Assembly (NCBI GenBank): GCA_964019425.1 | Contig: OZ025832.1 | Span: forward strand, 62,001 to 126,000 | DNA from: Flectonema sp. DT1601 | Taxonomy: Eukaryota > Euglenozoa > Diplonemea > Diplonemida > Diplonemidae | Length of the DNA: 64,000 nt | Reading direction: 5' to 3' | Shown: positions 38,601-49,645 of the stretch, piece by piece | How positions within the stretch are numbered: position 1 is the stretch's first letter | Layout: each line of letters starts with the position of its first letter | The notes under the pieces: model-generated | The model's input: the letters and a program-made list of their open reading frames with translations, nothing else | Database searches by the model: none | Told to the model about the DNA's origin: nothing | Translations under genes and position numbers: made by a program

Positions 38601-41600
38601 CTTTTTCGAACCGATCGTTTCTTGTCTTTTTTCTTTTCTTGTTTCTTGCTTGCTTTCTTCGTAGGTTTACGTGGTGCTCTTGTTTTTATAAATTGATCAA
38701 ATCCACTTCTAACAGTCGGTACGGTAACTTGTCTGACCTTTACAATGTGACCAACAGCTGATTTATAATTCACACGTGCCTGAGAAGCATTCACATAAAC
38801 AGAAACATCAGCAGGACAGTATTCAGTCTTGTCTGCAGCGAGTGGATAGTAGTGTTTGAAAGTTTCAATTTTCGTTTTAATCCAATTTGGTATTTCGACT
38901 ATACCATCCCAAAGTCTGGCAGAACCAAGAATAGTATCACTGATAAGTCTTGCTAAGATAGAAAAATCAACAGACGGTTTCGCATCTTTATAACAACAAC
39001 ATTTCTTTAAGCAATCCCAATAATACCTAATAAGTGTTTGACGAGTCTGATCTGTTGTCCCACCTGCTAAGGATGGTTCTAAGAAGAAGTCTGAAGGGGT
39101 TCCAGCTAACTGTTGCAATTGAGGACTTACGACTCCACGAAAACTTGTCTCTTCAGCAACTTGAAAAGCAGCTGATAGGTACACTCCTCGATGACAACCA
39201 ACCTTTAGAGTTTCACCAACCCTTTTTATTAATCCCAAGTGTGCAATAATCTCAATCAAATTTAAAAACGAAACACATGTTTTTGGTTTATCAAAAAATC
39301 TCATAATGTAGTCATGAAGTCTTCTGTACATTAAAATAATTGGAGTGCTCCAATCTTGTTCTGTGACTGGCCTTCCTAAAAAGTCTGACGGATTTACTTC
39401 TAATCCAACAATCTCAGCAAAACATTCCAACGGCATTCCTATTGTGTTGTGTGTGTTGTGTTGTTGTTTTGATAAAATAAAATAACACCACCAATACATA
39501 CCCTTAACGAGTTCCTTGAGTGTCCATTTTGCTTTTGGTTGTGGTAAGTTCCAAATGTACGTGTGTAATAACTTCGCTCTGTACATCTGGCCAGTTGCTT
39601 TTCCATTTCTAATCGCCCAGTACGACTTGTATTCAGCTCTAGCCAATACCCATAATTTACGTTCAATTGGATCCTGAGGCAGTTCACCCAAAGTCGCAAT
39701 TTGAGATGGCAGTTTACTTAACCAGAATAACTTCTCGCTGTCTTGGAATCTCTCAGGGCATTGATCCATACCTAGTAATAAGTTAGGTTGTATTTTTTTT
39801 TTTTTTTTTTAAAAAAATCGATGCTGATAAAAAAATATATAAAAACAACATACCTGGAGCCTTAAGCTTTTCAATTTCATCAAGCAGATGAGGAACTTGT
39901 TCTCGCTTCTCTCTTTGGGCTGGAGTTGCTGCCCAGGTATCTTCAATGCTTTGAATTTCTTTTTGAACAACAGCGTCTTCCAAGTCGGCATTCGGAACGG
40001 AGTATAAAGTATATTTTAATAAACCAGAATAGTGCTGCATAGTCTGGATGTGAGACTCTAACTTTCCACTCGTTACTAAATCAATCATCATTTTACCAAG
40101 CAAACGGTTCTCACGCACAATCTTTCTAAGTTCTAAAGAACTAGCAACCGTCTTCATTTGAATATAAGAAAGTACCTCTCCCTGAAGGTATGCTCGGGAC
40201 ATATTTCCATTTCCCTTGTCAGCGACGTCATTTGTTTGGGATAAGGGAGTGTTGATGGTTGTTTGTTTTGTTATTAATTCTGGTTTTTGCTCAGGTTTTG
40301 GTAATTTGGTATCTTTTAGATGAAGAGCACCCCAATATTTGGTTCGTTTTTGTTGTGCCTCAACAGAGTCGTTGGGTTCTTCCCGAAGTCGTTTTTCTTC
40401 AACACGTGGAAGCCACTGCTGAGGTACTTTTTGTGATTTTCCAACTCTTGGATTCCACGACTGGTAACCTTGAAGGTAGTAGCCTCGATCTTCTCTGCGA
40501 GAGTCATATGGTTTGCTTCTTATTTTTGATATAATAACAAATTCATTCATGTCTGATTGCACAAGTTCCTCGTCTGTTGCGGGTTTTACTTTTTCCAAAA
40601 ATTTATTTCTCTTTGATGGGTAAAAAAGAATATCTTTGGCAGCAGAATACCCACCACCCTGGTGAAGTTCTCTCCCTAACTCTTCTCTAACGTTAAATAT
40701 TTTATGTTGTTGTTTACCAATACTGCATCCAGATTGTTTAACGCTGGGAATTGCACCTTTTGGTCCGACAATTGCACAGGTATCTTCACTAATCTTACTC
40801 TCAAGACAAGATGTCGCATGCCTAGGAAATCCGATTGGACATCTTGAAACTATTTCCTTTAACATAGTTAGAGTGTTAGGTTCCAGACTAACAGAATGCC
40901 AACGAAACGTTGGTCCGTAAACTGTTTCGTCCGGCGGTTCCAACTGATGAGCTTTGTCTACGAGGTCAGCTTTATTAATAATTTGACTGTCGGGAGTCAA
41001 CCAAACAACAAATTTAACATCACTTGCTGACCTACACTTCTCAAGAGACCAGTCTGTATGAACTCTCAGTAAAGAATCAACTGTTTCGAGAAACATTGTT
41101 TTCGCACTACTTATAGCACCTGGATCTTTGCTTCGGGTTTTGCTTTTCAAGAAACATTTCCACAAATGTGCGATAGTCACTCGCCTACCAGCTTTGAAAT
41201 ATGATTCTAAATAAGTAGTTCCATGAGACTGAACATCAAGCATTAAATCTGAAGACTTTTCTGCTTCCCCTTTGCCGGAGAGGCTTGAGTAGTATAACGG
41301 CCATGATTGTCTGAGGGGGTTGTTTGTTTTGTTTGTTTTTCCGTTTGATTGTAAAAGAATAACGAATGAAGCATACCTGCTTGCCAGCCTGCTGAGAAAG
41401 ACTTGTCTGCAATTGCCGTGGACCTGTCCTCCAGATGCCCAAATCTTTGAGACGAGACCTCTTCTCTCAGAGTACTCAACTATTTTCGATGTTTCCATGG
41501 CGTTTGTTCCAAACATCTCACCAAGGTATGGCTGTCGTACTCCTGTGGTTCTCGACTGACCAATAGTTCCGAGGAACTTAAAAGCCAATTTCCGATTCTC

Positions 41601-42028
41601 TATTGTTGCCTGACTCGACTGAGATGTTGACGAATTCTCCAACCCCAGCACTAAGACTCTCGATCTTATGGAGGCTTTTACAACGACGCTTGTGCTGCAT
41701 ACGCGGTCCCATGGGAGGGTCACAGGATCTTGAATCTGCTTCCTGTTTTTTTTTTGTTTTGTTTTTGTGATAAATCCAATGAATACAAACTGATTAAAGG
41801 GGAAAAAAAAATTGCAAACCATTCTTCATTACCTCCCTCTAATTTCGATAACATAAACACAGAAATCTCTGACTTAGCACAAAGCCTTGCCCATACTGCT
41901 TTTCTAATTAATTCATCCACAGGTGATCCAGTTCGTTTTATTAATATCTCCCACAACTTTGACTGAGTGATACCGACGGAGCCCTCCAAAGCAACTTCTT
42001 GCATAGCATATTCAGTTATGCAGTCCAT
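35698..42028 (-). CDS. GTF3C1: TFIIIC largest subunit (B-block-binding), nine-exon model
   Basis: Exons: 42028-41820, 41742-41377, 41310-39854, 39771-39502, 39438-37598, 37524-36795, 36727-36465, 36379-35864 and 35787-35698. The phases agree throughout and give about 1913 residues. The N-terminus (EVALEGSVGITQSKLWEIL) matches the start of plant and animal TFIIIC subunit 1. Around residue 710-800 come MYRAKLLHTYIW, MPLECFAEIVG and LNLIEIIAHLGLIKRV, the conserved winged-helix region. A basic stretch (KKASKKQEKKKDKK) and a SANT-like segment (WTSAEQQVQWMYTIF) follow. It binds the B box of tRNA genes for RNA polymerase III. The last four exons (37524-35698, about 530 residues) encode a helical region I cannot match to TFIIIC. 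They join in phase through a GTATGC...CACAG intron, but they could be a separate gene. The intron at 39501-39439 is 63 bases, a multiple of three, without a stop. Confidence 0.75.
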
Positions 42029-44007
42029 GTGTACTTACTCTGTGGTGGATGTAATTATAAAAAGCTGCAACTGAAACAACCAATCAATTTGTAGGATTCT
42101 CCTCCATGTCCAGTATTTGTGTTGTGCTGGTTGAAGTTAGTGTTTTCATCCTTAAAAATACAATAAAACTGAAAAAAATCAAGAGGGTGAAATGGGGGAA
42201 AAACAAAGAAATTCGCATCGGGTAAATGGCTAAGAACTCTTCTCACTACTACTAAGAAAAGGGGTTAGTTGATGTAATTGAAAACTGGATTATCAAGGCT
42301 TAAAAGAAACAACAATCTCTCCGACAATTTAGACCGTCAGCGGCATGCACAACGGCAGAAGTACGTTAACAGTTTTTTCTTATAAAACTCATGAGTATTT
42401 AAATTGATAACTTAGAACGTCTTGAAAACTTAACTGTAGCCAAAGAACATCGGAGGGCAGCGGATTTTGCCACCAACCAAATACACTAGTTCAAGATTGC
42501 GAAACAATATGACATGTTTAAACGTTCAAAACAAAAAGGAAACGTGATAACCCGCATATACGGTCAACAGCCGAAGTGGCAAAGTGCCATTTCCCTTCGC
42601 CGCACTCCCTCCGCTGTCACAAGTGTAAATCAAAATGCCCTTCATGGCTAGTCACTACAATTAAACTCCCCAGGGGGAGAGACGAGATTGGTAAAAGAGG
42701 GAAAGAAAGATCTTTCAATATGTCTTCAGTCATGCCGCTCTAATATAAAAGGGGTGAGCACAACATCTCATAATTCACACAATGATGTCCCTTGGGAAGT
42801 GCATTAAACTTGTCCACTTCAACGGCGGATAGCACACAGCCTCCCGTTCCTGCCCAGACCTAGGCAAAGTGTGTAACTTCAAACGCGGGTTGCATAAATA
42901 ATTAGGAAAGCAACAATAGATGTGTAGTCAATAGACACAATAGTAGTATACACTGCTCCACTCCAGTACAGAGATACCGAGGTATAACAATCAAGGAGGT
43001 AGAAAAGATCTACAGCTAAGGTTTTATTCCGAAAAAAACGATCCAAAAGAGACAGAAAAATCAATTTTGCTGGTACATCAGCACAGCAATACATTTGACA
43101 ACCCACACACACCTTCAGCTTACAAACATAAGGCACAACTATTGCCAACAAACTGCTGTGGAAATACTACTACAAACGGTTGTGCAAGTGCTACCCATAC
43201 GTAGTAAGTTGATTTAGTTTATGCGTGCGTTGTTTTTTTTTTTTTTTTTTTTTATATAGAGCTTTTTCTATAGCCTTGAGTTTTTAACCTACTTTTATTT
43301 AAAAAAAGAATCACGGGCAAAAAAAACCTAAGACGGGATAATCCTTTTTTTTTTTTTTGTGTACTTTGTCTTGAATTGGTAAAAAAATAAAGTAAAACAA
43401 AACTATTCAATGACCAAATTGGTGTATATTCCTCATCCCACCCTTTCACAACCGACAACCACATTTATGTGTAAATGATAATAATTATATATGCCTGTCG
43501 GCTGCTTACAATCAACAATAATATCGAACAAACAAACAAACAAACAAAAAAGATCAGCCAACGTCAGTTGACATTTGTTAGGAATAAAAAAAATCAGTGC
43601 CAACTTTCTAAAAATACCGTTGCTGGTCACTTGAAGAAAAGAATGAAAAAAAAGAAAATGGGAAAAGGAGGAAAATGCTTGCAGGGAAAATGCGAAAACA
43701 AACTAAAGGAAGAATGATAACCACAGAAAAGGGTACCACCAGAGTACCACAACAATCAACGAAACAAGACTCTTATAAATAATTGGAAGATACAAAACGA
43801 TAGAACAGGTCGGAGTAACATTATTAAATTTATGTTGTTTTTAACTCAACAAGTTTGTTAACAATGAATCGACTCACATCCCTACAATACAATATAACGT
43901 CTCAAGAGATAAGAAACCATGGAAATAGAAACCTACTTCAGACTTGTCAACCAAACATGATTTGAGAATACAAATATAACAAACAACGAACGACACTAAA
44001 CATCTTC
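42029..44007. other. Intergenic, about 2 kb
   Basis: Left part (42300-42870) is less AT-rich and holds repeat family E at about 42330-42445 and a TGGCA-aag-TGCCA hairpin near 42574. The right part has T runs at about 43231-43252 and 43346-43358. A 90-codon minus-strand frame at 42879-43151 has no recognisable feature. No gene is supported. Confidence 0.5.
42330..42445 (+). repeat. Dispersed repeat, family E, copy 1
   Basis: Shares GTCAGCGGCA near its left end and GAAAACTTAACT.TAGCC near its right end with 59281-59392, at nearly the same spacing (about 88 against 82 bases), same strand. The middle is poorly conserved, so the relation is tentative. Confidence 0.4.
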
Positions 44008-46395
44008 TCAGATGCCGTCATCTGTTCTAGCTTTGCTCCTTCTGCTGCTGACTTCTTCTGATCTGACGATTTCTTCTTCTTTTGTGTCGTTTGAGCAATC
44101 GTCACTAGACTTACTTCGATATCCGAAGTGAAGTGATGGAATGGACCGTTTGTCAAGCATATCTACTAAGGTAGATAGAATCTGAACTCTCTCTTTACCG
44201 ATTTCCCTTTCAGAGATATCTCTCAGTAACAGAGTCGCTGCTTCCCATTCACATTTAGATATGGCTATCCCGAAACGATCAAGAGCGACTCCCGGTTTAT
44301 CCTCGTCACCTACTAAAGTATAAAGCCATTCCCCTTTGTTTGTTGGTCGTCTTTGACGAAGTTTAAAAATACAGGCTGGTTTGGTACCACGGAAGTGACA
44401 GACAAAAAAGATGTCCCACTTATATTGTAGTTCTGTTTCTTCCCTTATAAGTCTGGTAGTTAGAAATCGTGATGTTTGTTGTTCACTTGCTAGAAGAGAG
44501 AGATTGTCAGCTATTTCTCTGCATTTTGTAAGTGTTGACACCGTTCTTGTAGTATCACCTCCAGCACTACCAGTGAATCCAACACCGACAGTTGCACCGG
44601 AGTATAGAATAGCTGGCATTGTTGTTGAATGAATTGCCAGGATAGTTTCTGGAATCCCACTGAAATTAATCATTCCATCCCTTCCCCACAGAACATGTAA
44701 AATACTACCACTCAGCTGGTCAAGTACTCCTTTGTTAGACTGTGCACTTATTGATACTAATTCTAATACCTGACAGTGAAGAAGGTGCATTGCAACAGCA
44801 TCAATCGACTGATTGTACTCAACTCTAATACTCATGACTGTGACTTGTCTTCGAAATTCAAATGATCGAATAGAAAGTCCAGGTCTGTGTTGATGTTTCT
44901 TTCTTTCCAATGAAGTGTCTGTGACTTCACTAGCATAAAAACTCTTACTGACATCATCAGTCTCACTTTCAATTTCTTTTATAAACAATGCTTGTGGTAA
45001 GAATGATTTTACTATTTTCATTTGTCTCATCAAGCTTAAGAACGTAAGCTGCAGACCTCTTATTTCAGTCCATGCGGATAGGCGGACAGTCGCTTCATCC
45101 ATTTTGAACTCCGAAAGCAACTCGAGTTCACTGGAAAGCTTCTGAATAGGAGCGACAAAAAAGTAAATAACGAAACCAGATAAGATTGCCTTCACTACCA
45201 TCACAGATACGAACATTATGAGAAGCCATTTTCCAGTCTCAGCGATGTTGTCTAAATAGATACTTTCTGGTAGTAGAATCACAACACACCATCTGAGGTT
45301 AGCTCTAGTCAGAATGCTTACTGATATGAAGTTAGATGCTCCTCCGACACTTAGTTTGTTTGAGTGTCCTGTAACAGCATCCCACGAATGAAAATTCTTC
45401 ACAACGTATTCGTGTACAGTTTCGATGTACTCAACTTTGCTGTCGTTCACAGGAACGAATTTAATTTCACCTCCGCTGGAGCAATCGACAGTGCCGTCCA
45501 TTGCTTGTTTTGTTTCATTTCTTTCACAATGAAGAAGAGAAGTATCGTCAGATGTTCCTATTATTGCTTGTACTCCTCCGAACTTTGTTATATCCTTAAC
45601 GTCAACAACGAAAGCTTTATACCCTTCTGGAAGTTCAACATTCTGAAGAAACTCACCAGCAAATCCTAAAGCCATATCAATGGTTGTGACTCCCATTAAC
45701 CCTGTTGGAGTATACGCTACTGTCGATTCTGACAACATGGTGACTGGAGTTTTTGATCCCATTGTATAAATAGAGGTCCACGACTTATTACCTGGTACAG
45801 ATGGGTTAGTCACGGTATACCATTCTTGAAGAGAGCTATTGTAGTCAGGTTCTACGTAAAGGAATCTCGCAGAGTCGTTTAGTAATTCATGTGGTAGTGG
45901 ACTTGTTGTGTTGTAGTCGAATAGTTGAACTTTTCCCTCAGATGATGTGTTGCTTGACCAGTATCCAGTATAAGTACCACCAGAGTCTGTGTAAACACCA
46001 TGAAGATGACCGATACGTGTTGTCATTGAAACAGTTGTGACGTAGTCGTGGTAGCTCTGTAGTTGTGTTTTGAAAGACGTCATAAAAAAATCAATTCCGG
46101 TTTCTGAAAACGTTCCATCAGCGAACAAACCAGCGTTCATACTGGTTATCGTCTCCGCAACGTTTAGTTGATCTGATAAAGCTGTTGTGATGTGACTTCG
46201 TATTTCATCCATCAGTTTGTCTGATAAATCACTAACTGCATCAGCAGCAGCATCCTGAGAAACCTTCCACGTTATAACACCAGAAGAGTACAAGAACAAC
46301 ATCAACATAGACAACACGAATCTCAACGACAGTAAGCATCTGATTACTGGATGTCGCTTGTCCCTCTCTGGATGATCACTAGACCCGAACTGCAT
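44008..46395 (-). CDS. Two-pass membrane receptor: Cache-like sensor, HAMP-like linker, degenerate class III cyclase domain
   Basis: From the ATG at 46395 the protein has 795 residues; the frame reaches three codons further from a TTG. TM1 is at about 22-44 and TM2 at about 390-412. Between them lies an extracellular region of about 345 residues with a long helix (AVSDLSDKLMDEIRSHITTAL) and GYWSSNTS/WYTVTNP elements, as in Cache sensor domains, with several N-glycosylation sites. After TM2, APIQKLSSELELL resembles a HAMP linker. The C-terminal domain (about 515-690: RRQVTVMSIRVEY, SGSILHVLWG, GATVGVGFTGS, TRTVSTLTKCREIADNL) follows the class III nucleotidyl cyclase fold, but the metal-binding Asp residues are not seen. 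A catalytically dead cyclase homologue or a regulatory partner is likely. Confidence 0.7.
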   Translation of the reverse strand: MQFGSSDHPERDKRHPVIRCLLSLRFVLSMLMLFLYSSGVITWKVSQDAAADAVSDLSDKLMDEIRSHITTALSDQLNVAETITSMNAGLFADGTFSETGIDFFMTSFKTQLQSYHDYVTTVSMTTRIGHLHGVYTDSGGTYTGYWSSNTSSEGKVQLFDYNTTSPLPHELLNDSARFLYVEPDYNSSLQEWYTVTNPSVPGNKSWTSIYTMGSKTPVTMLSESTVAYTPTGLMGVTTIDMALGFAGEFLQNVELPEGYKAFVVDVKDITKFGGVQAIIGTSDDTSLLHCERNETKQAMDGTVDCSSGGEIKFVPVNDSKVEYIETVHEYVVKNFHSWDAVTGHSNKLSVGGASNFISVSILTRANLRWCVVILLPESIYLDNIAETGKWLLIMFVSVMVVKAILSGFVIYFFVAPIQKLSSELELLSEFKMDEATVRLSAWTEIRGLQLTFLSLMRQMKIVKSFLPQALFIKEIESETDDVSKSFYASEVTDTSLERKKHQHRPGLSIRSFEFRRQVTVMSIRVEYNQSIDAVAMHLLHCQVLELVSISAQSNKGVLDQLSGSILHVLWGRDGMINFSGIPETILAIHSTTMPAILYSGATVGVGFTGSAGGDTTRTVSTLTKCREIADNLSLLASEQQTSRFLTTRLIREETELQYKWDIFFVCHFRGTKPACIFKLRQRRPTNKGEWLYTLVGDEDKPGVALDRFGIAISKCEWEAATLLLRDISEREIGKERVQILSTLVDMLDKRSIPSLHFGYRSKSSDDCSNDTKEEEIVRSEEVSSRRSKARTDDGI

Positions 46396-46513
46396 ACTCG
46401 CCAATCTGTAGAGGAAATAAATAAGATTAATTATTTCATTTTAGACTACATAATTAGTAAGAAAACGCACAACATGTCAATGTGTACGATCGGTCACCCA
46501 GAGTTGTGGGTCG

Positions 46514-47347
46514 CTAATGAATTTTCCAGTCATTTGACGAAATAGAACCAAAAAAAGGAGACCCGACTTTTTCATGGAAACTCGCAAGTAAGATGCAGTC
46601 ACTCTGTGACAGCAACAGAGATGGTGCTGTGTTTGGTCGACGTTGATCAGCTACTCTACGACTGTTCGACACGACGGAGAATAGTTTTGGACGAAAATAA
46701 CCTGAATCAGCCAACCGAGAGTATTCCACTTGAGAGCGAGAGATTGCGAATTTTATTTTTTCGAAGAGACTTTCTCTGACTACTGGATGCCGTCTCTTTA
46801 TCCTTTCATATACTAATGACATTTTAATAAGCTGCTGAAGTAGTAGACGTTCTGCTACCTCACGAGAACCACACACGGATCTCATGTCAGTCTCTGAAAG
46901 AACACAACGAACTAATTGATTGTTGCGTAATAGTGATTTATTAACAACAGAAGGAAACTCACGTCCGTTGTCACAAAACACTACCGGAATTCGAACTCTT
47001 GGCGTCTTTTTGACGGTTAAATTTTCATGGAAAGACAACATAAAAAATTTCCTTTTTTTCAATTGTTTTCTTGAGATGACCTTCTGAACAGACAAGGCTT
47101 CCAACAGAAGCATAGCTGCTTTCAAAAAGAATTCTCTCCAGCGTGTCTCCGAAGTAAGAATTTCTGACGCCACCACATCGTGTGACCTTCCCCTAAAAAT
47201 ATAAGAAAGTCCTCTTTTTTTTGTTTCCGCAATACAGACCCTTAATCTCCTCCATCCCTCTACCAGTGTTAACATGTCTCTATCTCTCTCAACTATTACT
47301 AACTTTCGATGTTTATCTTCATAGTCAGGTATGCTATATAAATTCAT
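46514..47347 (-). CDS. Basic helical protein, unknown
   Basis: Single exon, 277 residues, rich in Arg and Lys (SRKQLKKRKFF, YERIKRRHPVV). The segment at about 165-215 is helical. RRPNTAPS near residue 240 resembles the RPxTAP-type linear motif often seen in flagellar proteins, but this alone is not evidence. No domain is recognised. Its stop lies only 118 bases upstream of the receptor gene start at 46395. Confidence 0.55.
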   Translation of the reverse strand: MNLYSIPDYEDKHRKLVIVERDRDMLTLVEGWRRLRVCIAETKKRGLSYIFRGRSHDVVASEILTSETRWREFFLKAAMLLLEALSVQKVISRKQLKKRKFFMLSFHENLTVKKTPRVRIPVVFCDNGREFPSVVNKSLLRNNQLVRCVLSETDMRSVCGSREVAERLLLQQLIKMSLVYERIKRRHPVVRESLFEKIKFAISRSQVEYSRLADSGYFRPKLFSVVSNSRRVADQRRPNTAPSLLLSQSDCILLASFHEKVGSPFFGSISSNDWKIH

Positions 47348-47636
47348 GCTGTGACCGTATCAACAGCATTGGTCAACTTTCCTGTTAAAAACAATTGAGA
47401 TGCATTGCCGTAGACGTTTTTGTGTGGGCAAAATATTTTTTTTAAAAAACACAGATCATATTCATGTCACCCTTGCTGTAAGTTGAAATAATAATAAAAT
47501 AAAATAAATCTTTTTTTTTTTTTTTTTTTATAAAAAAAAATCTCACTACGGCACACGATAGGAATTCAGGCGACAGGTGGTAATCACACCCTCCAAAAGA
47601 TATAACAGAGCGAATCAAAACAGACTAAAATAATTA

Positions 47637-48350
47637 CTACTCACTGCAGCATTGAATAGCAATAGTCGGAAGGTGTTCCTTAACAAGAGAGAGGAAGGTA
47701 GACAGTCGGTGGTGCTTTGGAGGATCACGCATTTGCTTTGCTCTTTTTCCAATATCTTTTGCATGTTGACAAGTGTGAATGTGCATCATTCCGTTTGCGA
47801 TTCGTGCGGTTATGATGTGACGAGAGTTTGGCATCACGTCCTCAAACATCTCTTCTGTTGTTAGGATTCTGTTTTCTTTAGTATCGGTACCAACAAAACA
47901 ACAAGTTGGTACGCTACGACCTGTATGTCTAAATATATTAATATCATAGACTCTCGTTGGGTATTCAATATTTACTACCGCTTGAGGGTCGTCATCTTCG
48001 TCGTTTCCTGGCTGGTCAAATTCATCTTCAGAGTCTCCTTCGTCAGCTTCTTCTGGAGCAGTCTCAGTGGTTGGAGTCTCTGATAGTTTTTTTTCAAAGT
48101 CATCAGCAACCTCAGTGCATCTTTTATAACAATTTGCTTGTTTTTGACAAAGTACTTCCTTACAGTCACCAACCCATCCCCATACTCCAGGACAGGCCGC
48201 TATTAAACTTTCACCTGCTTCTTCAAATTCCTCAGCAGTCATTCTCTCTCCTAACGTTTCATTATCGTCTAAGTTCCCTAAATTTATTTCACCCACAGTA
48301 CTGAGGAAGGCTTCGATACCTTCGTGTTTTAAAACAGGAATATACTGCAT
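47637..48350 (-). CDS. ATG3: Autophagy E2-like enzyme Atg3
   Basis: From the ATG at 48350 the protein has 237 residues. Family landmarks in order: YIPVLKHEG and MTAEEFEEAGESL(I) near the start, then NCYKRC, an acidic variable loop (EEADEGDSEDEFDQ), YPTRVYDINI, TTEEMFEDV, and the catalytic segment MHIHTCQHA, where the usual HPC is HTC with Cys at about 194, and finally FLSLVKEHLPTI. Atg3 passes Atg8 from Atg7 to phosphatidylethanolamine. The N-terminal amphipathic helix of other Atg3 proteins is short or missing. TATGCAG just before YIPV could be an acceptor, so a first exon upstream is possible. The frame continues upstream through low-complexity sequence and is not used. Confidence 0.85.
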   Translation of the reverse strand: MQYIPVLKHEGIEAFLSTVGEINLGNLDDNETLGERMTAEEFEEAGESLIAACPGVWGWVGDCKEVLCQKQANCYKRCTEVADDFEKKLSETPTTETAPEEADEGDSEDEFDQPGNDEDDDPQAVVNIEYPTRVYDINIFRHTGRSVPTCCFVGTDTKENRILTTEEMFEDVMPNSRHIITARIANGMMHIHTCQHAKDIGKRAKQMRDPPKHHRLSTFLSLVKEHLPTIAIQCCSE

Positions 48351-48766
48351 GTTTGTTTTGTTGGTGAGCCTGTGATTAATAATATTGATACGAGGTGGTA
48401 GTTCTTTATTATTGTTGAAGACTATTCTGAAGAATTTAACAAAAAAAAAAAAAAAAAAACTAAAACCCACACATAACATGCGTGTTACTGTAAAGCAGAC
48501 ACGACTTATGACATACGATGAGGGTACAGCGAAAACAACGTAGTTAAAATATAAAAATCCAGAGAGAGAGAGACTATGCCACTGTGTAAGAAGCATACGT
48601 TATTCGTTTGTGGGATAGAATGATAGATAAGGAAATCCGTTACAAAAATCATCGGGTTAACTCCCTAGAGCTACGAGGCAATAAAATAAATTTAATTGAA
48701 CAAGGTAAAATGAGAAAACCTTTTTAAAAAAAAAAAAAATAAAAAAAAAATTAAAACTGTTTTGAG
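48351..48766. other. Intergenic upstream of ATG3
   Basis: A run at 48441-48459, an AG microsatellite at about 48561-48574, and further A runs at 48727-48751. A small 5' exon of ATG3 may lie here; I could not define one. Confidence 0.4.
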
Positions 48767-49645
48767 CTAGACTGAACGCCACTTACATACAACGTATCCT
48801 CTCAGGACACCTGAGCGTTGAATTAGAAACTCTTTACCGACACCAGAATTTGATAAATAAGACTTTTCAATGCAACTCAATTTCATTGTCTGAGCAGCAG
48901 TCAGATTCTTCTTGGAAATAACAGTTGGTTTTGTTATGGTTGGTCGCACAGGTTTTCCGAGAGTATCGGTGAGATGCGCAACCGTGTGCAGTAACTTTGC
49001 TTCTGACGCATCATAAGATAAACACTTACCAGGATTTCCGATTGTATCGGAACTTAGAAGTAGTATGTTGGAAATATCCGTTTGAGGAGGTTGGTTTTGA
49101 TGAATCGAACAGTCGTTTTGTTTTGATACTTTAATACGTCTTCTAATCCCCCGTTGTGCTGGTTGATAATAATCCAACAAAAGATTCACAGAAGCCATTT
49201 CTTGACTTCGATTGTCAGATTGTATTTTTTTTATCGGATTTAGTGTTAATTTTGTACCAAAAACTCGATTGCATGTTATTCTATTTTGTGATTCTGAAAA
49301 TAAATTACGAGGCAATATGTGTTTGATTACTGGTTTCCAACAATCAGCTTCTCTCAAATAATAAATTCCTTGAAGCAATTGGTTGATGGGAAGCTTGTCA
49401 GATGAGATAAATAAAATTTCCAATCCCCGTCGTTGTTTTGTCTTTTCCGCATGTTGTTTTAAGAATATTTCATTCTTTGATAGTGAAATTGAATTTTCAT
49501 CAGTGATTTTATTTGTTTTAGGTTGTTGTTGTTTTGTTTTGGATGGTGTTTTTAAGTTCATTACTTGCTTTAAAGTTTGCAAACCCTGCAGTCGACGTTG
49601 ATCTTTCAATCCCCACAACAACAATCCCTGTAGATCATCAATCAT
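48767..49645 (-). CDS. Protein of unknown function
   Basis: Single exon, 292 residues, basic and Gln/Asn/Ser-rich. Seen: an N-terminal Leu-rich stretch (DDLQGLLLWGLKDQRR), a Lys/Gln-rich middle, GIYYLREADCWKPVIKHILP at about 92-111, and a C-terminus with KEFLIQRSGVLRGYVVCKW. No signal peptide, membrane segment or known domain is recognised. The long open frame and the ordinary codon use of its neighbours are the reason to call it. Confidence 0.5.
   Translation of the reverse strand: MIDDLQGLLLWGLKDQRRLQGLQTLKQVMNLKTPSKTKQQQPKTNKITDENSISLSKNEIFLKQHAEKTKQRRGLEILFISSDKLPINQLLQGIYYLREADCWKPVIKHILPRNLFSESQNRITCNRVFGTKLTLNPIKKIQSDNRSQEMASVNLLLDYYQPAQRGIRRRIKVSKQNDCSIHQNQPPQTDISNILLLSSDTIGNPGKCLSYDASEAKLLHTVAHLTDTLGKPVRPTITKPTVISKKNLTAAQTMKLSCIEKSYLSNSGVGKEFLIQRSGVLRGYVVCKWRSV

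Noticed and set aside
42879-43151. 90-codon minus-strand frame with hydrophobic parts
   Set aside because: No motif, no neighbour context, and short enough to be chance in this composition.
47957-48304. Plus-strand frame over ATG3
   Set aside because: Antisense shadow of a recognised Atg3 coding region.
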